From Cherax quadricarinatus (taxonomy: Eukaryota; Arthropoda; Malacostraca; Decapoda; Parastacidae), in NCBI RefSeq assembly GCF_038502225.1, contig NW_027195372.1, forward strand, positions 140,996-204,995: a stretch of 64,000 bases of DNA. Direction: 5' to 3'. A model generated the notes under the pieces. It did no database searches, was not told the origin of the DNA, and saw only the letters and a program-made list of their open reading frames with translations. A program made the translations under genes and the position numbers. This document shows positions 23,404-34,500 of the stretch, piece after piece (positions within the stretch are counted from its first letter, which is position 1; every line of letters begins with the position of its first letter).

Positions 23404-23619
23404 AGTTTCACTCTACAATAAGACAAAACATTGTACAATTCTTCCTAAAGATCGGGGATGGACAAGTTCTTTGATAGGAAGAACCACATATAATTCTTTA
23501 CACATATTTCTGAGTGTTCTTGAGCCACAGGAAACATTTTAAAATTGTATTTATATATAAAAAATACCGTAGTCCTAATCACCAAAGCAGAACATGCTTA
23601 ATTTCTGCTCGTTGAAGTC
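23388..23619. other. AT-rich unique sequence, no gene seen
   Basis: Non-repetitive sequence between the end of the 15-bp array and the hAT remnant. It may be the 3' flank or untranslated end of that transposon, which reads on the minus strand, but no terminal inverted repeat was recognised. Nothing else can be supported here. Confidence 0.5.
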
Positions 23620-24810
23620 TTTGAATCTTAATTTTCGCAGATATTAGTTATAAATACGGTTCTAAGAAGCTGAGTGAGGTGACTGTTAGTGAGGATAACA
23701 CTATGTTTTGGCTTGACATATTTCATTACAGATAAGAGAGATTCACAACAGTAAGTTGTGCCTTAAGCAGAGAGAAGTTGGTAGATTGTTTACACAAGAT
23801 TGTGATACTTTGTGTCTGGAAGTTGTTTCTAATAGTCAGGTTGGTAGTTGACAGTCATTTTCCAATACAATAGAAGGAAAGGTCACTTGGCTTTTCTTCA
23901 AGCTTCAGCTTCTCAATAAAAATATCTAAATTCATGGTGTGGTTTTCTATTTGTAAGAATGAAATTCACAGTTTCTAAAACAGTGTTGAACTTAAAGTGT
24001 TTGTTTACTAAATGTTCAAGATGGATGATACAGTGAATAAAGAGACTTTCCTTGATACTGAGATCATGTGTCAATTTGCCCCGTCTGTTGCAATGTTAAA
24101 AAGTTTATGAAGTTATAGTTGAGCATTTGATAAAGCTTAGTTAAGTGCATTTTTGATGTCAATACTTTATGTGGTTTCCTTTAAGTTTATCATGTCTAAG
24201 AATTCTTCTTGTACATTTCCATTACTTGTAACATAGTGAACAAATAAAGCTGAGAGATATCTTGAATGTCTGTAGATTCATCCAATGTTAAGCTGAAAGC
24301 AACGCAGCTTTTCACATCACTCTGCACTGAACATACGATTGTAGAACTAATTTCAGTAAAGCGTCCTTCACTATTGCTACGGGTGACAGGTATTTGCTCT
24401 ATTGGCTGTTTAAGTTTTGAGTTCACTGGAATGAGAATTGCAGTCATATCAATACTTTTTTTTATTTTACAAATTTCCCATGAGTGTGAGGTAGTTTAAT
24501 TCGAGTAATTTCCTTAGATATAACAAAACTAGCTTCAGTGGCCAAATAACTTTGCTTACATAGGGAAAATAAGATATTTTGTTGAAAGACTAAATTAAAT
24601 ATAAAAATGTTTTTCTTATTTTCTCGCAGTTCTGATTCAAGATTTTTTTTATGATTACATTTAAATTACTAGTTTTAAAATGATTGATTATTGTATGACA
24701 GATAAGACATAGAGCTTTTTCACCCTTAATAGTAAAATTAAAATTGTCCTTCCAGTGTTGGTTAAACATTATTTTTTCATGTTCGTATTTACGTTTTATT
24801 CTGTTGCTTA
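23620..24810 (-). pseudogene. Decayed hAT transposase with BED-type zinc finger (ZBED5/FAM200/GTF2IRD2-like)
   Basis: Read on the minus strand, pieces of one hAT transposase appear in the correct order with frameshifts and stops between them. Near 24796 comes KRKYEHEKIMFNQHW followed by KALCLICHT (24690-24715), a BED-type C-x2-C finger start. Near 24500-24580 comes YLATEASFVISKEI with HGKFVK. At 24239-24300 comes FSLTLDESTDIQDISQLYLF, the conserved LDESTD block. At 24071-24096 comes NIATDGAN followed by a stop, the ATDGA block. At 23940-24035 come CIIHLEHL and FKFNTVLETVNFI. Near 23658-23723 comes VILTNSHLTQLLRT, the C-terminal LTDSHL-type segment. The family is normally about 600-700 residues; here about 1.2 kb remains, so material is deleted. 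The longest intact stretch is 83 codons (24196-24447). The element is inactive, and it is absent from the other three copies of the downstream unit. Confidence 0.8.
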
Positions 24811-25112
24811 GTCATTTCTAACAAGGGTTTCATATCTTTAACTAAAATCAATATGAAGTATTTATTAATGAGAAAATACTTCTCTGCAATGCACTACAAT
24901 GCCGCACCGAGAGTGTAAGTTTTGTGTACCACATGAAGAGTGATGATACAGAGGCCAGTTCCATCATTCATTCTTGTTTAAATCACGTTTTGATTGTGTT
25001 CAGCGAGTTTAAACTGCACTTTAGAAATATAATACATATGGATGTTTCAAAACATAGTGTGAATTATCTGTATATATTCTAATTTTAGTGCATATTAGAC
25101 TACCATAGAACT

Positions 25113-25356
25113 GAGACACTTATGCAACATATGGGAATCTTTATTGAAGAAACGTATCGCCATCAGCTTCATCAGTCTTATACAGCTTCTGCTCTATGCT
25201 GTAATTTCTACAAGATTGATGGACTGAACACATCGTCTCCAGGCTGAAGGACTGATTACCTCAATCTTCTCCTCTCCTTATACCTTCCTGCTTTGTATAA
25301 GACTGATGGGGAAACGTTTCTTCAATAAAGATTCCCATATGTTGCATAAGTGTCTC
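25113..25356. mobile_element. 244-bp hairpin element (MITE-like), in unit copy 1
   Basis: The two ends form a perfect 42-bp inverted repeat (25113-25154 and 25315-25356; left end gagacacttatgcaacatat). Inside, a second pair, catcagtcttatac and gtataagactgatg, extends the fold. The length and terminal symmetry fit a non-autonomous DNA element. No clear target-site duplication is visible, and a snapback repeat of other origin is possible. It resembles sequences I associate with abundant decapod repeats. Confidence 0.75.
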
Positions 25357-27141
25357 AATTCTTCAACTTGTCGGTTTTCAAAACCATTCATCACATATAC
25401 TACAATAGATTATTAACAAAATTTTAGAAAAAATAGCCGTGAAAGGTAATATTGTGTGGGGAGCCACACAGAGTAGCTTCGGGAGCAGCATACAGCTCGT
25501 GAACTGCAGTTTGCCCACTGTTACTATAGATGGTATGACACAGGTAATTCTTGAGATATTTGGTTGGTGTACAACAGGCAAGATTACAAGGAATGTTTGC
25601 CAAGGTGAACAAGGTGCTTTGTAAAGGTACCTTATGTTTTAGACAGGTAAATATTTCGGAAGAATCAAGGTAATCAGAGGTAACACAAGTTTTTATTTTA
25701 TTCATGATGTAAAACAGGATTATGATCTGGGAGAAGACTTTCCACTAGATTGAGAAGAATTTTAGGGTAAACTCAAAAAAGGACTTTGTCTCAGATAAAA
25801 TATTCCAGGTAATTACAGATTATTCATCTCCCTTAGTACAAGGTTAAGTGTTTCTTCATGAAGGATGTTCCACAGGTACATCAAGACACTGGTAGACAAA
25901 GGCAAAGTCTAAAGACTTCAGTTTCATCTTCCATCTGTGGTATTCTGTAATCTTCTATTTAAAACCTAACTATGCTAAGTTCCATAATAAAAAAATATAG
26001 GTCGGCCTTATATGTAAACGAAGAAAAATAATAAAGAAACAGAGCATTTAGGGTTATTTTTTCTCTTATATTGGACTTTCATTACATGTTCATGATCAGT
26101 CATCATTATTACAAACACAGGTGTATAATGACCTGCACACATTGTTGTAATGTTATAAATAATGAAGCAAAAGACAGCACAAGTTAAAACTTTTATTTCC
26201 TTCACCAAATAAGTAAACTGGTACAATATTTACACTATTTACACTATGTATCATAATGTAAGAGCAAATGTACTACATGATGATCAAACAAGGTAAAAGT
26301 AAGAACTAAACAGCATCGTGAGTGACAAGCAGTCCAGACAAGTCTGCCAAAACTCGTATCACAAGTAAATAACATTGCTTCACAGCTCTGGTGGGCTTGT
26401 TTGCAACTGCCTAATAAATCAAGGTACTGATGTAACGTCGGAGCGCCTGTTGATTGTTAAATTCTCAGCACCAGGTTCCCTGGTCGGGAAACGGCCTATA
26501 TGGGAGTGTGACATATGCTGAATAAATTGTAAGATGCTCGTAGCATTCTACAATCATTATTATCATAACCATTTTTCACTGTGTGATAAGTTTCATTATA
26601 TTTCACGCACATGATAACTCCACCACTGATGGCACAATGTAAATTTAATAGATAGAGTGTTTTCCATGTTTATTTTCATCACCATTTAAGCAGTAAGATC
26701 AAACAACTTGTTTGATTATAGTATTAATATACCCGAAATCTCTCATTTATATGCATTTAAGTGGTAATTTCACCTCTTGCAGAATAACACTGAATTACAT
26801 ACGAGCCTCATAACACAACATTCACATAATTTTACCATTTGCATCACCTTATCAATACTGGATATTATATATCATACTTTATATATTGTTTATAACCTCA
26901 TCAAGAAAGAAAAGTGTAAATTAATTTTTATTTAACATTTTTTAGGACATAAGACAATTTTAGCTCATGAAAATTAATCTACGTAAAAGAGCTAATTCTT
27001 TAGAAATTCCAATTGTTTTTTTCTGATAAAATCGTCCCCTAGGAAAACATCATCAAGGAAACATCAAACTTCAGTTGACTCACTGTGACATTTCTGGTCT
27101 CATGCGGCTAAAAATTTTCTTTTATTAAAGCTTATAGTTTC

Positions 27142-27183
27142 CTGTGAAGAGCTTGTGTGATCCACTTGTGAAGCTCTTCACAG
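27142..27183. other. 13-bp inverted repeat in unit copy 1
   Basis: ctgtgaagagctt and aagctcttcacag flank a 16-base loop. The same hairpin is unchanged in the other copies at 41152-41193, 48255-48296 and 52612-52653. It could be a terminator-like or structural element, or the trace of a small transposon. No function can be assigned. Confidence 0.5.
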
Positions 27184-27780
27184 CATCGACCAACATTTTA
27201 CTTCATTGCAGAAATATCTTGACCTTTCAAGAAGAAATTCTAACAAGTTTTCCAATCGTTTCAAATTGTGGACAAATAAAATATAGCAAGATTCAATGTT
27301 TTCATATTTAAAATGTTAAAATGTTCTCCTTTTTGTTCTAAAATTTAAAAGCTTTTAATAGAAGCAAACAAGTAAAAAAAGTGTCTAATTAACCCACATA
27401 ATTCTTACCCATTCACCACAACACTTTAACTCAACCTCTGTTTCCATACATTATATTTATTTTCAAAGTTTGTCAAAAATAGTAGTAATGTTCAGAACCT
27501 TCATACAAGATAAATTATGCTCCAGAATGTAGGTTTACTAAGATAGTTACCATCCCACCATCAATATGCTTCCTCACACTCTATAAATCTCGTATTCTAC
27601 ACACGAACATTTGTGTGAATACTGTTAAGGTCTCGTTAATAACCTCAGATATAACTCTCGGGAAATACTGATTTTACTGGTTTTTATTACCCAATCTTGT
27701 TCTTGCTGTGCTTATTTGTAGTGCATAAATTATCTTGGCAAAAGGCTTTTTTATTTTGTTGCTGTTGTTAATTATGCCTT

Positions 27781-27906
<126 letters not shown>

Positions 27907-28526
27907 TTTTTTCAACAAGTCGGTCGTCTCCCACCGAGGCAGGGTGACCCAAAAAAAAAGAAAGAAAATCCCCAAAAAGAAAAATACTTTCATCATCATT
28001 CAACACTTTCACCACACTCACACATTATCACTGCTTTTGCAGAGGTGCTCAGAATATAACAGCTTAGAAGCATATACTTATAGAAATACACAACATATCC
28101 CTCCAAACTTCCAATATCCCAAACCCCTCCTTTAAAGTGCAGGCATTGTACTTCCCATTTCCAGGACTCAAGTCCGACTATATGAAAATAACCGGTTTCC
28201 CTGAATCCCTTCACTAAATATTACCCTGCTCACACTCCAACAGATCGTCAGGTCCCAAGTATCATTCGTCTCCATTCACTCCTATCTAACACGCTCATGC
28301 ACGCTTGCTGGAAGTCCAAGCCCCTCACCCACAAAACCTCCTTTACCCCCTCTTTCCAACCCTTTCGAGGACGACCCCTACCCCTCCTTCCTTCCCCTAT
28401 AGATTTATATGCTTTCCATGTCATTCTACTTTGATCCATTCTCTCTAAATGACCAAACCACCTCAACAACCCCTCTTCTGCCCTCTGACTAATGCTTTTA
28501 TTAACTCCACACCTTCTCCTAATTTC
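27907..28526 (-). mobile_element. 5'-truncated non-LTR retrotransposon 3' end
   Basis: On the minus strand this is the last part of a LINE: about 93 codons of the C-terminal tail of the polyprotein (28526 down to 28248), then about 340 bp of 3' untranslated region containing gcctcggtgggagacgacc, ending in an A-run and an AAT-type microsatellite. The tail type and the C-terminal text suggest an RTE-like or related LINE. It is present only after unit copy 1; copies 2 and 3 have an unrelated stretch of about 130 bp between the microsatellite and the 55-bp array. The upstream end abuts the 55-bp satellite, so the element was truncated at, or recombined with, that array. Confidence 0.8.
28248..28526 (-). 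pseudogene. LINE polyprotein C-terminal tail (reverse transcriptase remnant)
   Basis: An open frame of about 93 codons with the signature of LINE RT C-termini: RRCGVNKSISQRAEEG, LLRWFGHLERMDQSR, GRRGRGRPRKGW and LDRSEWRRMI. The RWFGHxxRM and GRRxxGRPxxxW blocks are typical of the segment after the RT domain in many arthropod LINEs. It has no RT catalytic residues and no ATG (the first codon in the frame is GTG), so it is a truncated fragment and not a host gene. It stops at the usual place after EWRRMILGT. Confidence 0.85.
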
Positions 28527-31500
28527 CACAGAACATCAGCACAAGCTGCTTGCTAACTCCTGGTCCACCTCTTGGGCATCACAGAGAACATCAGTACAAG
28601 CTGCTTGCTAACTCCTGGTCCACGTCTTGGGCATCACAGAGAACATCAGCACAAGCTGCTTGCTAACTCCTGGTCCACCTCTTGGGCATCACAGAGAACA
28701 TCAGCACAAGCTGCTTGCTAACTCCTGGTCCACGTCTTGGGCATCACAGAGAACATCAGCACAAGCTGCTTGCTAACTCCTGGTCCACCTCTTGGGCATC
28801 ACAGAGAACATCAGCACAAGCTGCTTGCTAACTCCTGGTCCACCTCTTGGGCAACACAGAGAACATCAGCACAAGCTGCTTGCTAACTCCTGGTCCACGT
28901 CTTGGGCAACACAGAGAACATCAGCACAAGCTGCTTGCTAACTCCTGGTCCACGTCTTGGGCATCACAGAGAACATCAGCACAAGCTGCTTGCTAACTCC
29001 TGGTCCACGTCTTGGGCATCACAGAGAACATCAGCACAAGCTGCTTGCTAACTCCTGGTCCAAGTCTTGGGCAACACAGAGAACATCAGCACAAGCTGCT
29101 TGCTAACTCCTGGTCCACCTCTTGGGCATCACAGAGAACATCAGCACAAGCTGCTTGCTAACTCCTGGTCCACCTCTTGGGCATCACAGAGAACATCAGC
29201 ACAAGCTGCTTGCTAACTCCTGGTCCACCTCTTGGGCAACACAGAGAACATCAGCACAAGCTGCTTGCTAACTCCTGGTCCACGTCTTGGGCAACACAGA
29301 GAACATCAGCACAAGTTGCTCGCTAACTCCTGGTCCACGTCTTGGGCATCACAGAGAACATCAGCACAAGTTGCTTGCTAACTCCTGGTCCACCTCTTGG
29401 GCAACACAGAGAACATCAGCACAAGTTGCTTGCTAACTCCTGGTCCACGTTTTGGGCAACACAGAGAACATCAGCACAAGTTGCTTGCTAACTCCTGGTC
29501 CACCTCTTGGGCAACACAGAGAACATCAGCACAAGTTGCTCGCTAACTCCTGGTCCACGTCTTGGGCATCACAGAGAACATCAGCACAAGCTGCTTGCTA
29601 ACTCCTGGTCCACGTCTTGGGCATCACAGAGAACATCAGCACAAGCTGCTTGCTAACTCCTGGTCCACCTCTTGGGCATCACAGAGAACATCAGCACAAG
29701 CTGCTTGCTAACTCCTGGTCCACCTCTTGGGCAACACAGAGAACATCAGCACAAGCTGCTTGCTAACTCCTGGTCCACCTCTTGGGCATCACAGAGAACA
29801 TCAGCACAAGCTGCTTGCTAACTCCTGGTCCACGTCTTGGGCATCACAGAGAACATCAGCACAAGCTGCTTGCTAACTCCTGGTCCACCTCTTGGGCATC
29901 ACAGAGAACATCAGCACAAGCTGCTTGCTAACTCCTGGTCCACGTCTTGGGCATCACAGAGAACATCAGCACAAGCTGCTTGCTAACTCCTGGTCCACCT
30001 CTTGGGCAACACAGAGAACATCAGCACAAGCTGCTTGCTAACTCCTGGTCCACCTCTTGGGCATCACAGAGAACATCAGCACAAGCTGCTTGCTAACTCC
30101 TGGTCCACGTCTTGGGCATCACAGAGAACATCAGCACAAGCTGCTTGCTAACTCCTGGTCTTGCTAACTGGTCCACCTCTTGGGCATCACAGAGAACATC
30201 AGCACAAGCTGCTTGCTAACTCCTGGTCCACGTCTTGGGCATCACAGAGAACATCAGCACAAGCTGCTTGCTAACTCCTGGTCCACGTCTTGGGCATCAC
30301 AGAGAACATCAGCACAAGCTGCTTGCTAACTCCTGGTCCACGTCTTGGGCATCACAGAGAACATCAGCACAAGCTGCTTGCTAACTCCTGGTCCACCTCT
30401 TGGGCAACACAGAGAACATCAGCACAAGCTGCTTGCTAACTCCTGGTCCACCTCTTGGGCAACACAGAGAACATCAGCACAAGCTGCTTGCTAACTCCTG
30501 GTCCACGTCTTGGGCATCACAGAGAACATCAGCACAAGCTGCTTGCTAACTCCTGGTCCACGTCTTGGGCATCACAGAGAACATCAGCACAAGCTGCTTG
30601 CTAACTCCTGGTCCACGTCTTGGGCATCACAGAGAACATCAGCACAAGCTGCTTGCTAACTCCTGGTCCACCTCTTGGGCATCACAGAGAACATCAGCAC
30701 AAGCTGCTTGCTAACTCCTGGTCCACCTCTTGGGCATCACAGAGAACATCAGCACAAGCTGCTTGCTAACTCCTGGTCCACCTCTTGGGCAACACAGAGA
30801 ACATCAGCACAAGCTGCTTGCTGGGCAACACAGAGAACATCAGCACAAGCTGCTTGCTAACTCCTGGTCCACCTCTTGGGCAAGCTGCTTGCTAACTCCT
30901 GGTCCACCTCTTGGGCACAGAGAACATCAGCACAAGCTGCTTGCTAACTCCTGGTCCAGTTGCTTGCTCTTGGGCATCACAGAGAACATCAGCACAAGCT
31001 GCTTGCTAACTCCTGGTCCACCTCTTGGGCATCACAGAGAACATCAGCACAAGCTGCTTGCTAACTCCTGGTCCACCTCTTGGGCATCACAGAGAACATC
31101 AGCACAAGCTGCTTGCTAACTCCTGGTCCACCTCTTGGGCAACACAGAGAACATCAGCACAAGCTGCTTGCTAACTCCTGGTCCACGTCTTGGGCAACAC
31201 AGAGAACATCAGCACAAGCTGCTTGCTAACTCCTGGTCCACGTCTTGGGCATCACAGAGAACATCAGCACAAGCTGCTTGCTAACTCCTGGTCCACCTCT
31301 TGGGCAACACAGAGAACATCAGCACAAGCTGCTTGCTAACTCCTGGTCCAGCTAACTCCTGCTTGCTAACTCCTGGTCCAACTCTTGGGCAACACAGAGA
31401 ACATCAGCACAAGCTGCTTGCTAACTCCTGGTCCACGTCTTGGGCATCACAGAGAACATCAGCACAAGCTGCTTGCTAACTCCTGGTCCACGTCTTGGGC

Positions 31501-34500
31501 ATCACAGAGAACATCAGCACAAGCTGCTTGCTAACTCCTGGTCCACGTCTTGGGCATCACAGAGAACATCAGCACAAGCTGCTTGCTAACTCCTGGTCCA
31601 CCTCTTGGGCATCACAGAGAACATCAGCACAAGCTGCTTGCTAACTCCTGGTCCACCTCTTGGGCATCACAGAGAACATCAGTACAAGCTGCTTGCTAAC
31701 TCCTGGTCACTGGGCATCACAGAGAACATCAGCACAACTGCTTGCTAACTCCTGGTCCACGTCTTGGGCATCACAGAGAACATCAGCACAAGCTGCTTGC
31801 TAACTCCTGGTCCACCTCTTGGGCATCACAGAGAACATCAGCACAAGCTGCTTGCTAACTCCTGGTCCACGTCTTGGGCATCACAGAGAACATCAGCACA
31901 AGCTGCTTGCTAACTCCTGGTCCACCTCTTGGGCATCACAGAGAACATCAGCACAAGCTGCTTGCTAACTCCTGGTCCACGTCTTGGGCACAGAGAACAT
32001 CAGCACAAGCTGCTTGCTAACTCCTGGTCCACGTCTTGGGCATCACAGAGAACATCAGCACAAGCTGCTTGCTAACTCCTGGTCCACCTCTTGGGCAACA
32101 CAGAGAACATCAGCACAAGCTGCTTGCTAACTCCTGGTCCACGTCTTGGGCAACACAGAGAACATCAGCACAAGCTGCTTGCTAACTCCTGGTCCACCTC
32201 TTGGGCATCACAGAGAACATCAGCACAAGCTGCTTGCTAACTCCTGGTCCACCTCTTGGGCAACACAGAGAACATCAGCACAAGCTGCTTGCTAACTCCT
32301 GGTCCACCTCTTGGGCAACACAGAGAACATCAGCACAAGCTGCTTGCTAACTCCTGGTCCACGTCTTGGGCATCACAGAGAACATCAGCACAAGCTGCTT
32401 GCTAACTCCTGGTCCACCTCTTGGGCACCTCTTGGGCATCACAGAGAACATCAGCACAAGCTGCTCGCTAACTCCTGGTCCACCTCTTGGGCAACACAGA
32501 GAACATCAGCACAAGCTGCTCGCTAACTCCTGGTCCACCTCTTGGGCAACACAGAGAACATCAGCACAAGTTGCTTGCTAACTCCTGGTCCACCTCTTGG
32601 GCAACACAGAACATCAGCACAAGTTGCTCGCTAACTCCTGGTCAACGTCTTGGGCAACACAGAGAACATCAGCACAAGCTGCTTGCTAACTCCTGGTCCA
32701 CGTCTTGGGCATCACAGAGAACATCAGCACAAGCTGCTTGCTAACTCCTGGTCCACGTCTTGGGCATCACAGAGAACATCAGCACAAGCTGCTTGCTAAC
32801 TCCTGGTCCACGTCTTGGGCATCACAGAGAACATCAGCACAAGCTGCTTGCTAACTCCTGGTCCACGTCTTGGGCATCACAGAGAACATCAGCACAAGCT
32901 GCTTGCTAACTCCTGGTCCACCTCTTGGGCATCACAGAGAACATCAGCACAAGCTGCTTGCTAACTCCTGGTCCACCTCTTGGGCATCACAGAGAACATC
33001 AGCACAAGCTGCTTGCTAACTCCTGGTCCACCTCTTGGGCAACACAGAGAACATCAGCACAAGCTGCTTGCTAACTCCTGGTCCACGTCTTGGGCAACAC
33101 AGAGAACATCAGCACAAGTTGCTCGCTAACTCCTGGTCCACGTCTTGGGCATCACAGAGAACATCAGCACAAGCTGCTTGCTAACTCCTGGTCCACGTCT
33201 TGGGCATCACAGAGAACATCAGCACAAGCTGCTTGCTAACTCCTGGTCCACCTCTTGGGCAACACAGAGAACATCAGCACAAGCTGCTTGCTAACTCCTG
33301 GTCCACCTCTTGGGCAACACAGAGAACATCAGCACAAGCTGCTTGCTAACTCCTGGTCCACCTCTTGGGCATCACAGAGAACATCAGCACAAGCTGCTTG
33401 CTAACTCCTGGTCCACGTCTTGGGCATCACAGAGAACATCAGCACAAGCTGCTTGCTAACTCCTGGTCCACCTCTTGGGCATCACAGAGAACATCAGCAC
33501 AAAGCTGCTTGCTAACTCCTGGTCCACCTCTTGGGCATCACAGAGAACATCAGCACAAGCTGCTTGCTAACTCCTGGTCCACGTCTTGGGCATCACAGAG
33601 AACATCAGCACAAGCTGCTTGCTAACTCCTGGTCCACCTCTTGGGCATCACAGAGAACATCAGCACAAGCTGCTTGCTAACTCCTGGTCCACCTCTAGGG
33701 CATCACAGAGAACATCAGTACAAGCTGCTTGCTAACTCCTGGTCCACGTCTTGGGCATCACAGAGAACATCAGCACAAGCTGCTTGCTAACTCCTGGTCC
33801 ACACAAGCTCTTGGGCAACACAGAGAACATCAGCACAAGCTGCTTGCTAACTCCTGGTCCACCTCTTGGGCATCACAGAGAACATCAGCACAAGCTGCTT
33901 GCTAACTCCTGGTCCACAAGCTCTTGGGCACGTCTTCACAGTGAACATCAGCACAAGCTGCTTGCTAACTCCTGGTCCACCTCTTGGGCATCACAGAGAA
34001 CATCAGCACAAGCTGCTTGCTAACTCCTGGTCCACCTCTTGGGCAACACAGAGAACATCAGCACAAGCTGCTTGCTAACTCCTGGTCCACGTCTTCTCAC
34101 AGAGAACATGGGCACTCCTGGTCCACGTCTTGGGCACAGAGAACATCAGCACAAGCTGCTTGCTAACTCCTGGTCCACGTCTTGGGCATCACAGAGAACA
34201 TCAGCACAAGCTGCTTGCTAACTCCTGGTCCACCTCTTGGGCAACACAGAGAACATCAGCACAAGCTGCTTGCTAACTCCTGGTCCACGTCTTGGGCAAC
34301 ACAGAGAACATCAGCACAAGCTGCTTGCTAACTCCTGGTCCACCTCTTGGGCAACACAGAGAACATCAGCACAAGCTGCTTGCTAACTCCTGGTCCACGT
34401 CTTGGGCATCACAGAGAACATCAGCACAAGCTGCTTGCTAACTCCTGGTCCACGTCTTGGGCATCACAGAGAACATCAGCACAAGCTGCTTGCTAACTCC

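Larger units (their letters stand above)
24899..27780. repeat. AT-rich duplicated unit, copy 1
   Basis: From atgccgcaccgagagtg onward this block recurs nearly base for base at 39559 (5'-truncated), 46011 and 50368 (3'-truncated), all in the same orientation. It contains a 244-bp hairpin element, a cluster of six AGGTAA motifs (25444-25812), a 13-bp inverted repeat at 27142-27183 and, at its right edge, a TAA/TTA microsatellite. Small open frames exist, for example 25439-25624 on + and 26008-26226 on -, and they are kept in the other copies, but that follows from DNA identity alone. I recognise no protein family in them. Copy 1 differs from copies 2-4 at shared sites (ctaga/ataga near 25747, gaaac/gaagc near 26500, taata/taaga near 26727), so it branched off first. 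Confidence 0.9.

Noticed and set aside
25424..25705. Overlapping 93-codon minus and 61-codon plus open frames repeated at 46538/46553 and 50895/50910
   Set aside because: Both strands are open over the same bases, I recognise no family, and the conservation equals that of the flanking DNA. A weak impression of a retroelement-like polypeptide on the + strand could not be supported.
26008..26226. 72-codon minus-strand open frame repeated at 40018, 47121 and 51478
   Set aside because: Its conservation is explained by near-identity of the whole duplicated unit. No recognisable domain, and neighbouring non-coding bases are equally conserved.
26430..26520. Possible tRNA-derived or LTR-like segment around ccaggttccctggtcggg
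   Set aside because: The short stem-like ccagg...cctgg does not extend into a cloverleaf with acceptor and anticodon arms, and no A/B-box pair at proper spacing was found.
26527..26553. 27-bp imperfect palindrome ttgtaagatgct-cgt-agcattctacaa
   Set aside because: It has one mismatch and one wobble in a 12-bp stem. It recurs only because the unit is duplicated, so there is nothing to set it above chance in AT-rich DNA.
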